Below the pieces are notes generated by a model. It saw only the letters and a list, made by a program, of their open reading frames with translations, was not told the DNA's origin and made no database searches. The translations under genes were made by a program, and so were the position numbers. From Lepidodermella squamata (lineage: Eukaryota; Gastrotricha), in assembly GCA_047495785.1 (NCBI GenBank), contig JBLDXI010000009.1, positions 5,208,001 through 5,272,000 on the forward strand: a stretch of DNA of 64,000 nucleotides. Direction: 5' to 3'. Of the stretch, positions 51,908-64,000 are shown in pieces. How positions within the stretch are numbered: position 1 is the stretch's first letter; the number at the start of each line of letters is the position of its first letter.

Positions 51908-54085
51908 TTCGAAACGGATCCAGCACTAAATTTAAGTGGTCCAACACTCTTTAATTCACATCTTTTGAGCCCTGGTCCAAAGTCAGGTTCCGTATTGAAT
52001 TTCTAGTCAGGAATGGAAACATTTGAAAAATCAGTGCTGCTACCCGGGAATTAGTGCTGGAGTCTTGGAAAACCTTCGAAAAAGATGAATCGACGAAGTC
52101 TAGTCCTGCGAATCTTCTAGCTGTGTTTTTTTGCTGTCTGAATTCTGTCGCTGTGTTAATCTTCTTTTTCTTCTTGATTCTTGACAAATTACGTGCGCTG
52201 TTTTTCTCCGCCTGTTGCATCTCAAGTGTACATTTCACGCCGTTCCATTTCTAATTCTATCTCTGAAAACTGTTACCATTATTATTTAAATTTCATTGTT
52301 ATTTACTATCTTAATTGATGTATCTATTCATTCAACATTCAAAATCCACGATGACCGGCCAAAGATCGATCCAACAAAGTGTAATAATAATTCTAATAAA
52401 AGTAAAGGAACTCGCAATTTTTGTTAATGAAATTGAGTTTCCATTGAGCTTCGTTTCATCGACTAATCTCTGCAAGATTGCCGACGGCTGTCATCAGAAT
52501 TTGTAAATACACCCCTGCAATGATGAGATCAATAATTTCCACGCAGTTCACGGAAATCTTGACCGTGACAGTCCGTTGAATAATGTCAATCCGCTTTTGC
52601 ATACTTGATTTCGATTTTCGATCACTTGTCGGCGGTGCATGTTTGTCTTCTAGGTAAAATGGGCGAAAAATATGCCAATATCTGGGGTGCATTGCTTCAG
52701 GGCATCGCTAATTGTAGAATAGAATTGATCGTGCCTCTCGGAAGTAACATCCTAAAGTGGTACAGAATCCCGGATGCTTTTTGTAACCTGATTAAGGGCG
52801 CAAAGACTCGAATCAATAGCTAGCGGCTTATATCGCATAAATATGCGAAAGTAATTCGCCTAATACCCACAGCTTACTGTGACCCATTTCCTAATAGACT
52901 GGACGAGAAAATTGCTCAAGGTAGGAAATTCATAGGAAACACGAGGCAGAATCAGACTTCATAGAACAGATTGAATGTCACTCCATTTTTCATCGACAAG
53001 GGCTTTTAGCTCCTCAAGCAATTAGCGGATTGCTTTCCCCTTCAGCTCAGGACTACAGTGGATTTCTTTCCCTTTCATTTAAATTGGGCTAGGATGCCTG
53101 GATTTCGGATCTGTCAAGGCATAACAACGTAACAAACGTGGTTTATTATTAGCAATGTTGTTAGCTTCAAAACTTTGGTAATAATATGCAACGCATCAGT
53201 ACAAAGTTAGCAGCCACTTCTTCATTTAAGACATGAATCAAGTCACCATCATTCTCATTTTATATATTATTCAGAGAATGCAAATATAGGCTATAGACAA
53301 TAGCTGTAGAAAACGAATCGTCAGTTCCGTGATCGAATAACACCGAAACGGTTGAATATAGGATGTTAGAAGATATTTAGAGTAGAAAAACGCTAAGACA
53401 TTATGGCAAAAAACCAACGCGGAACTTAAGAAGAGAAGGCCACGACGTAACGGGATGCACATTCATCACGACCGGGCTACGGCGGTCCATTTACGACATG
53501 TGAATGCAGAATCTTCAACAATGGCGATGATCAAATGTTCGCTTGGTGCGCTTGGTGGAAGCTACATCCTCCGATCGGGATTCAAGATTAAAGATCGATT
53601 CAGGAATCCACAGTAGAGTAAAAACTGTCCTCATACGTCCATATTAGAAAAGCACTCCCCCATCTGGAAAAGCGACTAGAGTCCTCATAGCAACGTTTCC
53701 ATTCCGTTAGAAAAGTGCATGATCACGAAAGGAATTGGGAAACCAAAGCATCCATCCAAACTTCCAACCATTAATCAGCTATTAATCTGATGTTTGATTT
53801 TAGCCTTTTGATCAAGCATCTCATTCTGATTTATAGTGCACGGAGCAGACCCGCTGCGGCAAGTAACCACGACGGGCAAATAAACTGAGAAGACACGTTC
53901 AAGAGAAGCGAGGCGTGAAGCACGGCGCCGGTCTGCGCGGGCCTTGCATAAAGAAGAAAACCGGCCACGCGCGGGCAAGGGCCGGCGCCGCTAGGCTCAA
54001 AGGTGACACAACTACGACGGATACACGACAAAAAATGGGCACACGGCGGCTCAAATAAACTTTGAAGAGAGAATGATGTATCAAG
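51908..54085. other. Intergenic between C2 gene and stomatin cluster
   Basis: Contains the C2 3' UTR (AATAAA 52395-52400) and the 3' flank of the first stomatin gene. I see no further gene; the short frames here look like chance. Confidence 0.5.
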
Positions 54086-55537
54086 TCACCCCCGATGCGC
54101 ATTGCCAGCCAGTGTCCACGCCGTTAGCATTTCGACCGGCAGCGGGAATACAATGGTCGAGTTCTTCTCGGCCGCGATGTCGTGCAGGGTCTGCAGGTAA
54201 CGCAGCTGGAGAGCGGTGGGCGAGTCGGACATGATATCGGCGGCTTCCTTCAACGCCTTCGATGACTTCTGCTCACCCTCAGCGGCAATGACCTTAGCAC
54301 GGGCTTCTCGGTTAGCTTCAGCCTAAAAACAAAGAGAGGTGTTTTAATATTCCCGAAAATAAGGGTCTAATCGATTGTGCAAACCTCTGCAGCCATGGCA
54401 CGTTGCATGGAAACTGGCAAACGAACATCGCGAACCTCCACTCTCTCCACCTTCACGCCCCTAGAGAATAAGATAAACGTGAGAGTTAAGCTATCCCAAA
54501 ATCACTAAATAGATTGTCATTTAGTCCCTTTTTGTGATTATTGAGGGAAGATTTCAAATCCGACAAATCATTGAGAAGGAGTCTCAAAAATTACATAATT
54601 TGGCTCATATCCAAGTTTTAGAAACTGCTTACCAAGGTTCTGTGGCGTCATCAAGCATATTGCCAAGCATTTGCGAGATGTTTTCTCGATCCGACAGGAT
54701 CTCAGCGAGGGTCTTGGTACCCAATACTGTTCTCAAGGTAGTAGCTGCTAGAAGTTGAGTCGACCTCTGATAATCCTCAATGTTGGTAATTGCAACACAG
54801 GCATCAACAACACGGTAATAAATAACAGCATCGACAGCTACTGTGACCGAATCACGGGTCAGAATCTCCTGAGGAGGTACGTCCCAAGACTTGGTTCGCA
54901 AATCGACACACGTGAAACGATCCATGCAGGGGAGGATGAAGAACATACCGGGGCCTTTCGCACCACCGGGTGACAGCCGACCGAGTCGGAAAATTACGGC
55001 TCTTTCGTACTCCTGGACTACTTTGATTGTGAAGAATAGGGAGAAGGGTAGGGTTAGTATGAAGATGATGACCGATAAGAAGGCGAGGGCACCTTCGCAA
55101 CAACAGGCGGATCCCGAGGACCGGTTTTCGTTTTCATTAATCCGGTAACCAATGCCAGGGGCCTGGGCGTGGTTGCCAGGAGGCATCGTGTTGTTCCTGG
55201 CCACGGACCTCATTTGGATTTCAGCGACTGAGTTGCTCATCTGGTTGATGTTGTTGTTGTGAGGGGTCTCTAGTGAGTTGAGTTGTGCGGCGAGGGGTGA
55301 CGGGCGCAGGCGGGCGACAGGCGGCGGCCGGGGGCCAGTGGCTTGCACGACGGTCTGCGGCGAGGACGAAGCCGAACTGGAGTCGGACGAGGACGAACTG
55401 GAGGTTGAAACTCGACGTCGGTTATTCGAGTCTTGCGGCTCAGCGAGATTGGTAAAAGCAGTGGCGGTATCTGCTGAATGCTGATTGCTACTGCTGCGAC
55501 TTGTGGCCGGAATTTTGTCTGAATTCCAGCGCTCTTT
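54086..55537 (-). CDS. Stomatin/MEC-2-like band-7 membrane protein (copy 1)
   Basis: Exons 55537-54633, 54460-54385 and 54322-54086. From the first in-frame ATG (55240) it gives 306 residues; the frame is open to an acceptor at 55537, so an upstream exon may supply the real start. N-terminal region low-complexity (Ser-rich, acidic). Then Cys cluster CCCEG, the membrane hairpin with central Pro (LTLPFSLFF) and the SPFH/band-7 domain ([81 protein letters not shown]). Stomatins oligomerise on the cytoplasmic face and regulate ion channels (MEC-2, UNC-1 in nematodes). Oldest-to-youngest order of the three tandem copies is unknown. Confidence 0.9.
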
Positions 55538-57203
55538 CTAACAAATCACGGTGTCACTTGAATAAACAATCAAGCCTATGTATGCATAAAAACAAGTAAG
55601 AAGGAGTTTTTTCGGTAAGGCGATTTAGCTTCGATGCATAACAAATCGATGCGGCCGCGGGGCCTGCGTCACGCGAAGTTTACTCAACGGCCCAGCACGC
55701 GCCTATTAATTGGGCCCAATTAAAAGCAAAAAACGTTCCAGTGCATAGTCAGGTGCGTCTGAAGCGCCCGGGCGCGGTTGCAATTAGTGAATAATCTCCA
55801 CCAAAATCGCCGATGGGAGCCGCGGCAACCTAGGAGTCATCCATGCCCGACAGTATTCGCCCCAACATTACTTTTTAATGATTCAGATGTCGGAGCGAGA
55901 AAACCCCCTCTTAAATCTCGGATTATCCACCGCCCTGCCGTATTCCTATCTTAAATGTGTAAAAGTATAATCAAAAGTATATGTCGTCACTGAAAAGCTT
56001 CAATTTGTATCAGGTTTTCGGCAAAGCCGCACATGGATTTCGCCAAGCCAAGAATTCCGGATTCCTTAAGATATCCAGAGACACGAATGGGATATAAAGA
56101 TCAAGAATTCAGATCCCATTCAGAAGAGTTCAAAACAAAAATTTCAAGAATCAGAGTACATAATTTTCCCCGAAATACGTCGAATCTCAGATGGTTTATG
56201 AGAAATTAATCAGATACCCAAAGTGATTGAATATTTTTTTACTATGTAGCTTCCTTCAGGGTAATACGAATCGACTAAAAAAGGTGTGAGATTCAGCTTG
56301 CAAATGTAACAAAATTAGGCCAATAGCACGTCCTAGTTTGTCCGAAAATCTTAAGATGCGTAAATCTTGTATTTTCAAGTATTAAAAATTCGAAAACGTA
56401 ACGTACAGGAAGTTGTTGAAAGCAATATCAGGCTCTGTGTTAAAGGAAAATATTGCAATATAAAAAAACGTGTTGTTAAGTCGATGCAATTTAGGAATTA
56501 AATAATGTGCGTGCGCGCCATGATGCTGATGTAAAAAGCTTAGGCAAAATTCAGCGGGCGCGATTAGCAGCCTGTCGTCGTCATCGAGAGGCGCACAGGT
56601 AGAGACGCGCAGTCAGTGAGCGAGTGAGTGTCGCTGCCGCGGAATCGATCCGCGTCGGCAGCAGCAATAAAAACGCCAGTTCGCCTTTTTTCTTCCCCTG
56701 CGCTGCGCCGCTGAGAGCTGCAATCAATCAATGGCGCATGCGAGGCTAATATAAATGTAATAAATACTCGCCAGAGCATCCACCTGTGATTTGTCTCACA
56801 GGCGCACTCTAAAAACCCAGTCTCCGGCGGCATTCCGCAGAGCGAACAAAAAACCGAGAATTGCGGCCCATCGATTCGCGCAAAGCTCTTCTGGGTACGA
56901 CGCTAAGGTAAACACTCGCTGGGTAAACTCCGTGGACCTGGCAGCAACTATCCACCTACGGCCTGCGGAAAAATCAGCGCCGCTAAAGTGAAAGGACTGA
57001 CACGATTCGTTGCTTTATTACGGCACAAGCGAAAAAATTGTTTGACAACATGAATTAAACATGAAATTATAACACAATTTTTCACACGACGTTAAACCTG
57101 GAATACCGGAAAAATTAGTATCATAAAAATCACACCAGTGTAATCCAATGAGACGCTATAAATTTGAACACGTTTGTCATTGAGTGCATCGTTATTCTGG
57201 CTT
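55538..57203. other. Intergenic between stomatin copies 1 and 2
   Basis: May hold upstream 5' exon(s) and promoter of copy 1 and the 3' flank of copy 2. No gene recognised. Confidence 0.4.
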
Positions 57204-59079
57204 CTACTCGTTGATGATTGGTAGCATTTTACCAGGTGGGGGTGGCAATTCGATGTCGCGGTGGACATTTCTGGACGGCAGCCAAGCTGTTAACATTTCG
57301 ACCGGTAGCGGGAATACAATGGTTGAGTTCTTCTCCGCGGCGATGTCGTGCAGGGTTTGCAAGTAGCGGAGTTGCAGGGCGGTTGGCGAGTCGGCCATAA
57401 CGATGGCTGCTTCTTTGAGGGCACGGGAGGCTTTTTGCTCACCCTCAGCGGCAATGACCTTGGCGCGGGCCTCACGGTTAGCTTCAGCCTAAAAATGACT
57501 GCTATATAGCAGGTTTTGGCAAAAACCCTAATTCCTCACCTCAGCAGCCATAGCTCGCTGCATCTGCACAGGTAGACGGACGTCCTTAACTTCAACGCGC
57601 TCGACTTTCACTCCCCTGAATGAAAGAGTCCGAAAAAGTTAGTACCGAGTCACATAATTTACTAAGAGATTGGATAAGTCATGATACATCAAACGAATCA
57701 GAAATAAGGCAGTACCAGAATCCACCTAAATATCGAACCGCTCTCTGACAGTTTCCAACTATGAATTAAATTTATCCGCAGCGCAAATCTAATTATCAGC
57801 TAACATCGAATGTAAAAGTTGTGATATAATTTGATTATCTAGTGAAATCTTAATAGTGAGGTGTGATGAACCGAGCGGAATACTTATCGGCTATTAAAAA
57901 CTTGAATCAAATTACTCACCATGGTTCAGTAGCCTCTAAAAACCGAGAAAAAATCGTTCAGGAGATGAGAATGCAATTTTAATAGAACTCACCGTCAAGC
58001 ATGCGGCCAATGATGTGTGAAATCGATTCACGGTCCGACAGAATCTCAGCCAGGGTTTTCGTACCAAGAACAGTTCGCAGCGTAGTAGCGGCCAGTAAAT
58101 GAGTTGACCTTTGGTAGTCTTCAACGTTCGTAATCGCAACAGCCGCGTCGCGAATTCGGTAGTAAACAACAGCATCGACAGCCACGGTAACTGAGTCGCG
58201 TGTCAAGATTTCCTGGGGCGGAACGTCCCAAGATTTTGTACGCAAATCAATGCAGCGGTACTGGTCGATGCACGGCAAGATGAAGAACATGCCCGGGCCA
58301 GTGGCGCCACTGCTGCCAATACGACCGAGCCTGAAGATGACGGCTCGTTCGTACTCCTGAACGACCTTGATGGTGAAGAACAGTGAAAACGGTAGTGTCA
58401 GGATGAAAATTATAAGCGCTGTTAGTTCGAGCAGCAACTCGCAGCATTTTGCTGAGCCCTTCGACGGCGCGATGCTCATGCGATAGGCGGGGTTGACCTG
58501 AGTCCCGGAGTAACCACCCGCAGCCACTGAGTTATTGCCAGCATTACTCGCATTACGCTGGCTCATCTGAACGCCGGTCGACATGACTTCGACTTCTTGT
58601 TCTACTTCCTCACCTGAGGATGATGCGACGGCTGTAAAAAGGGGGTAAACAGGTGATAAAAATCAAAATGATGCACGTTTTAGTGAAATAAAAACAAGCT
58701 TGTCCCGGGCCAAATCCATTAGTCGTCTTTTTTCTCGAGAGTCGGCGAAAAAACGCGAATGCTCGAGTGGTGATCTTATCGCTAATTGATTCATCAACGC
58801 ACCTGATTGTTCAGGCAATGCCACGTTCTCGCTCTCACGTCGGCTCATCGACTTGAGCGGCGGCAGCTTCAGTGCAAAAGGCGGCTGTTGGTGCGAGAGC
58901 TGCACGGGCGGGGTGAAAACGAGCGACGGCGTGCTGAGCCGTTGGCCCTCCAGATGGCTGTAGTCTACATCGGCAAAACTGTATGCTGTAGGGGTGGAGA
59001 GATGAGACAGGTTGGCCGATCGGAAACTGATCGCGCTTAGAGGCGGTGTTCCCAGGCCATACCTGCTAATGTGGGCCAT
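57204..59079 (-). CDS. Stomatin/MEC-2-like band-7 membrane protein (copy 2)
   Basis: Five exons: 59079-58803, 58631-57993, 57935-57920, 57615-57540 and 57488-57204, 430 residues. Starts [13 protein letters not shown]; a long N-terminal cytoplasmic region with acidic EEVEQEVEV, then CCELL, the hairpin LTLPFSLFF and the SPFH domain. The 16-nt exon encodes most of EATEPW and is needed to keep phase; the corresponding residues are continuous in copies 1 and 3. C-terminus ends [16 protein letters not shown]. It is the best-resolved of the trio, with the complete start exon visible. Confidence 0.92.
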
Positions 59080-59726
59080 GATTCCTCAAAGTTAAGGCTA
59101 CTACATCGTCCGCCCTAAACGCGAGCGTGAATGAAGCTAATTCGATAAGACAAACTCGCCTACGCTCACACCTGTCAATTGAATTACAGTATAAATAGGA
59201 TTGACTGGCGTTTGACAAAAAGTGACAAGTTCTCTCAACAACAACGTGTGTTTATTCGTTAAGCCAGAATAACATAAAAAGGTCACAGGCAACTTCAGAC
59301 GTTATACTGCTGCCCAGACGTCGTGCAATGTCGACAAGTTTAGAAGTGCCACTCAGAACTGACCAATTTTTAACGGCACAGACAATATATACAACGACAC
59401 CGAAGCAAAAAATGATCCAGATACTTAGAGGGTTGTTGAACGAATCTTGAATGGGACTTAACGAATCTTATGGTTTGGTTTTTACAGTGATTATTTTGCT
59501 CCATCCTTAGGAATTCCAACTAGGATATACCGGCCATTTCTCGAAGTTTGAATCCTAAATTCTATACTTATATCGTCAATTATACGCAGGATCAGGCGCA
59601 CCCCAATTTTGCGGTTTTCTACTCACTACAGAAATAAAACAAAAGTAACGGAAACTAAGAAATTTACAAGCTGAGGTAAATGAAGTGAATATAGAGGAAA
59701 AGCTAAATGCGTGTGCAATTTCGAAA
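59080..59726. other. Intergenic between stomatin copies 2 and 3
   Basis: Promoter region of copy 2 and 3' flank of copy 3. Nothing else recognised. Confidence 0.5.
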
Positions 59727-61152
59727 TCAAGACGTCGGGCCAGGTGGAGCAAGCTGAGCAGGCGGAGGTGGCTGGGCAGCCTGAGGTGGCGGAGCATACT
59801 GAGCAGCCTGAGGTGGCGGAGCATACTGAACTGGCGGCGCGTACTGAACAGGCTGAGCAGGCACGCTCGCATTCATCGCAATGGCCCGAGCTGCCGATAA
59901 CATTTCAATCGGCAGTGGGAAAATGATCGTCGAGTTCTTCTCAGCCGCGATTTCGTGAAGAGTTTGCAGATAGCGCAGTTGCAGCGCATGCGGACTTTCA
60001 GCCATGATCATTGCCGCGTTTTTAAGTGCGACTGACGCTTTCTGCTCGCCCTCAGCCGCAATCACCTTAGCTCGGGCGACTCGGTTAGCCTCGGCCTAAA
60101 AATACAGTTTAAATGCTAAACTTGACGTAGTCGTCTCAATCTTACCTCAGCAGCCATCGCTCGCTGCATTTGAACGGGAAGTCTGACATCCTTGACCTCA
60201 ACCCGCTCAACCTTGACGCCCCACGGTTCCGTCGCATCGTCCAGCATACGGCCAACGTTTTGCGAGATGCCCTCTCGGTCGGCCAAAATTTCAGCCAGCG
60301 ACTTCATGCCCAGTACAGTTCTCAGCATCGAAGCTGCTAAGAGGTGGGTCGATCGTTGATAATCTTCAACCTGGGTGATTGCAACGCAAGCATCCCTGAG
60401 AAAATTATAAGACCAATTTATCACATAATTTGAGCTGTGGCCTACCGAATTCTGTAGTAAACTACTACATCCACTGCAACTGTAACAGAATCGCGTGTTA
60501 AAATTTCTTGCGGTGGAACATCGTAGGTTTTCGTTCGCAGATCAATGGACGTGAAGCGATCCATGCATGGTAGGATGAAGAACAAGCCAGGACCTTTCGC
60601 ACCTCCGCGGGACAAGCGCCCCAAGCGAAAAATAACAGCCCTTTCGTACTCCTGAACCACTTTGATGGTGAAGAAGAGCGAAAATGGCAGGGTTAGTACG
60701 AATGTGAATAGCGAGATGCTGAGAAGGATGTGCTCACAGCACCCTGCTTTCTTTTGCGGGCGGTTTCGAAGTAGTGATGTTGGGTCTACAACGACCGGCT
60801 CGCGCATTGTGACGCGCGGAATGGGTTCCATGTCAACGTTGTTGGTCGAGTTTCTAGACGGTGTTGGAGCTGAAATTATGATACTAGGAGGTGCAATGTA
60901 TGACACGCTCGGCTCGACAGGTTCGGCTGTTGAAGATGTGGATAGCGGCTGGAAAGATGCGGAAGTTCCGGCTCCGGATGGCAGAGAGTTTTGAAGGGAC
61001 AGGCGCTGTTTCAACTGGTGCAGACTCGGCGAAACTGGCTGGCTGAGCGGCTTCGAAGTGTCCGAAAACAGCAGACTCACTTGCGCCAAATCTCTTCCCG
61101 TTTCGGCCTCCGTTTTTGCGGCTTGATCAACACACAAAATCCTGTCTGACGC
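59727..61152 (-). CDS. Stomatin/MEC-2-like band-7 membrane protein (copy 3)
   Basis: Exons 61152-60446, 60395-60146 and 60095-59727. An in-frame stop lies just before 61152, where an AG acceptor fits, so the start codon is in an exon I could not place. N-terminal region rich in Ser/Pro. Membrane part CCEHILLS then LTLPFSLFF, followed by the SPFH domain ([32 protein letters not shown]). It lacks the intron that splits [14 protein letters not shown] in copies 1 and 2, and ends in a unique tail of QYAPP/PPQAAQ repeats. Same strand and spacing as the others, a tandem duplication. Confidence 0.88.
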
Positions 61153-61292
61153 CTGAGTGGCTCAGCCCCCGTTCTCGCCTCACCTTTGAGCCTGATTCGC
61201 ACTGACAACTATGACAGGCATGGCTAATTAGCAAAACACACTCGGATCACAAGTTGCGATTTATTTGTATCGAAAAACAGAGATTAATCACA

Positions 61293-61671
61293 TCACTCAA
61301 TGTCTTCGTCTAAATAGTCGGGAAAGTCGCGGAAGTAGTCGCAGTGCACGAGGCGATCGCCGCCTGCCACCCCGCTTCCTGCACCTGAACTGCCCTGCAG
61401 CATCATCATGCCGCTGTTGCTGCCGCCCGAGAGCAGATCATCGGTGTTATCGTCGAGGCAAATCTCGTCTCCGATCATGTCTGCGGCGGCCAATTGTGCC
61501 TGGTGGTGAAGGTGATGATTGCCATGCACGTTGTTGCCTGATGAAGATGAATTGCCATGCTGGAAGGATTTAAAAATTAAAAATGGATCGAATATGCAGA
61601 ATTTTTCAACTCACGTGAGAAGAAGAAGCTCCGGAAGGCTTGTTGTTGGAAAAATTGTAGTTAGCAGCCAT
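61293..61671 (-). CDS. Small acidic protein of unknown function
   Basis: Exons 61671-61615 and 61559-61293, 107 residues, with a 55-nt intron (CAC|GTGAGT ... CTTCCAG). Starts MAANYNFSNNKPSGASSSH, then a His/Asn-rich stretch, MIGDEICLDDNTDDLL, a Gly/Ser linker and a conserved-looking acidic end HCDYFRDFPDYLDEDIE. No signal peptide or membrane segment. Not recognised; the terminal block resembles a short interaction motif. Both exons and good splice sites support a real gene. Confidence 0.65.
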
Positions 61672-62216
61672 AATTTATGAAAATAATGCAACTAAACCAC
61701 AAAATTTACAGATGTCTAATTTCACCTGACTCCCAAAAACTGGCCCAAAATTCATTCTCGCAAAATTTTGAGTCGCGTGGCGTAATTGAATTCAACTTAC
61801 TTCAATTTATATACAATGCATTCAATTTTTTATCCCAAATTATAATTGTCAGTTCGAGAAATGCGGAATCTCAATGCGAATTATTGCTATCCCACGAGAC
61901 ACGTATAGCGAAACGAAAGCATCAGCGGTTGCTGGTAACAATATCTCAGAGCCAGCTGATGCCACTAGCGACGCGGACCAAATCCGTCCAACTCATATGA
62001 CCCTTGGAATTAAGGTTTTCTTGTTGATCATGAAGAAACGCATCTATCGCGAGTATCGCGCCTCCGGCAGAACCTTGTAAATAACCTGATTAACTTGTAT
62101 ATTAACTTGTTCCAACAGATTTGCGGCAGCTCAAAATTAAACCAAATCTCTCCGGTCAGAGTCGTAGCAGTGGTGGCATGGAATCAAGAAACAGTTGAAA
62201 CGCAAAGGAGAGCGCA
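61672..62216. other. Intergenic
   Basis: 5' flank of the small acidic-protein gene. No gene recognised. Confidence 0.4.
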
Positions 62217-62810
62217 TTCATGATTCTGAAAAAGTCCATCTCAGACGACTTGTCCTTCATAATCGAAAATGAGCCTTCTCGAATGTGGGCGGCGAAACAG
62301 CGTTATTTTCCATCCAAGAATCCTTCGGAGCAATATTTAGCCTGCCTTGGCCTGTTCAACCTGCGTACGCGGGAGAACGAGGCAGCCGAGAACTACGCAA
62401 GTAGCTTCTCAACTCTCAACAGCCGTTGGCAGAGTGTCATCGTCGGGCGTACGCCTTGACAATACGCTTTTGAGCTTCGTATTTTTGAAGTCGCCAACAC
62501 CCCTTTTTGATAACTTGGCCTTGCTTCCAGGACACCTTGAAACCCTTTCGTCTTGAAGTCTTGAAGTTGTCGGCTCCAGCAAGACAACAAGGACTGGCAA
62601 TCAGGTGCCTTCAGCTGCTCTTGCTGTTTGCCCAGCCTGCCGCCATCAACCGCGCACCCAGCCCCGTCAACCTGGTTCTTATTTTTCCGTCCCGCGGCTG
62701 GTCCTTCGTCGCCTGGCAAGCGTTCTGGTCACACCGAATGGCAGTGTTTCCAGAAGAAGAAAGCGGAATGTGGACGGTTGCCCGACTCAGTATCTACAAC
62801 TGGTAACTGG
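62217..62810 (+). pseudogene. Degenerate retrotransposon gag fragment
   Basis: A 79-residue frame from 62220 (SRMWAAKQRYFP, SEQYLACLGLFNLRTRENE) resembles copia-type gag. After frame breaks, a zinc-knuckle-like remnant (SGHTEWQCFQKKKAECG) appears in another frame around 62700-62780. No protease, integrase or LTR seen. A decayed relic, family assignment tentative. Confidence 0.5.
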
Positions 62811-63089
62811 TAGCAAAGATCAAGACCTCTCAGCAGAGAACTCACTGGTTTAAGCCCGCTCTTAGCAATAGCTAGTCTCCATTCTCCATCTCACCATTAA
62901 AATAATTCTAGAAACCAGCAGCCTCGAAGCCTCGAGTACCACAGATGACAAGGCCGTCCCAAAGCCAAAGTGAGGTAACTAACTGGCTGCTATTCTCATG
63001 TTTAGAGCGGAAGCGAATATACGCGAGGCCGAAAATAGGCTGCTGAAGGGGCGGAAGCAGATAGACACTGCTTAGAAGGACGCTGTCAG

Positions 63090-63368
63090 TCAGTCGTTGT
63101 AATTTTCAGAAGATAAAGCGCCACTCATATTCATAGACAATTTTACGGTGCAGTGATCAGTAAATTCTTCCGGAAAAGAGTTGTCGGTAACAATGTCAGC
63201 AATACACATAGGATTATTTGTGATAACAAGATCTATAATGTTATTACGATCTGGTCCGTGGCTCGAATCTAGTATTGTTGCCAAAACTTCTATTAATGGC
63301 TGGTGTGAAATTGCTATATGTGCTGTATTAATTAACAAAACAAAGCTTCGTTTAAGCTGTGTGTACAA
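63090..63368 (-). pseudogene. LINE endonuclease fragment
   Basis: A 92-residue minus-strand frame with NIIDLVITNNP and a downstream DHCTVKL, matching the C-terminal part of AP-type endonucleases of CR1/Jockey-like LINEs (LDLVLTN ... SDHCLV). No RT sequence follows. It differs from the ORF2 endonuclease at 19078, so it is from another LINE family. Confidence 0.65.
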
Positions 63369-64000
63369 ATCCCCTGGCGCCGAAAGTACCGTAACTGTTT
63401 CACATTGACAGTACCGTAACAGAAATGTGCAAGTTCATAGAGAACTTGTACATTGGGAATGGCACGATCCTCACACGCTGCCAAACTGCCTGGCTGAGAG
63501 GCTGAGCGGCTTGAGGCTGCCGTTTTCGGAGCTGCGAGCTGCGGAGTCCAGAGTTCACCTCGAAAAGCTCCAGCACGAAAATCTCGACGTCAACACTGCG
63601 GAACTGTGCGGAAAATATATAGATGGACCAACTCGATTTAAAAACGGTTTTCCCGCGCAAAGCCTTCAACAATTTATAATATAATAATCTGCTGTTATTA
63701 TTTCAATAATTTGCATGATTTATTATTTTTTGCAAAAAGTATGCGTCCTTAGAGACGCAAATCATGTGCTAGTGCTAAGAAAGCCGATTCATCCAGAACC
63801 AAACCGTACGCTAAATGGCGATGAATTTACTCATCGATTGTCGTTCCGCCCCCCCAGTGAGCGATTTCCTGGTCGCAATGTCCGGTTTGACCAGGCCGCG
63901 CATGAGGCTGAGATAGGACGCTGCGGCTGGCAGAACAGCAGAAAGAGCGTGTTTTAAATGAGATCGGCCATAAGGCAGAAGCTATATAACTATGAATATT
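63369..64000. other. Window end, no gene recognised
   Basis: Short frames on both strands without recognisable motifs; probably repeat debris continuing beyond the window. Confidence 0.35.

Overview
The window is eukaryotic nuclear DNA from an invertebrate animal. Protein genes are split by mostly short (about 50-60 nt) GT-AG introns with T-rich acceptors, and the gene content (astacin/EGF/CUB proteins, stomatins, Surf4, tandem-C2 protein, an apical-junction-like scaffold) is metazoan. A compact-intron ecdysozoan (nematode- or tardigrade-like) is the best guess; the sequence alone does not settle the phylum.

Layout. (1) 1-16100: three paralogues of a secreted astacin-EGF-CUB-kringle-Cys-rich protein (the first cut by the window edge, then a complete convergent pair, 4825-7929 on + and 10234-16068 on -) and a scrambled fragment of a fourth. 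All have lost the astacin zinc ligands. Between them lie tRNA genes (His, Val, Lys, Arg), a hAT-like element with a perfect 8-bp target duplication, two TIR elements inside introns of the minus-strand copy, and a tRNA-Arg/U5 snRNA unit. (2) 16363-25824: two further tRNA-Arg/U5 units. The middle one is interrupted at a single point inside the U5 gene by a complete 6.35-kb non-LTR retrotransposon (16570-22920) with intact gag-like and endonuclease/RT frames. A small secreted protein made of 9-residue repeats lies at 23871-24353 (-). (3) 26825-36443 (-): a 7-exon gene for a ~1,580-residue low-complexity scaffold with a C-terminal MYND-like zinc finger, possibly an AJM-1 relative. (4) 42189-43103 (+): Surf4. 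(5) 46906-51907 (+): a tandem C2-domain protein. (6) 54086-61152 (-): three tandem stomatin/MEC-2-like genes. (7) 61293-61671 (-): a small acidic protein. (8) 62217-63368: retroelement debris.

Most notable: a retrotransposon sitting precisely inside a U5 snRNA gene; the recurring tRNA-Arg(ACG)/U5 linkage; and a pseudoprotease family with an unusual astacin-EGF-CUB-kringle architecture, one member of which has lost matched pairs of kringle cysteines.

Exon coordinates were worked out by hand from splice sites, reading phase and paralogue comparison. No database search or structure program was run.
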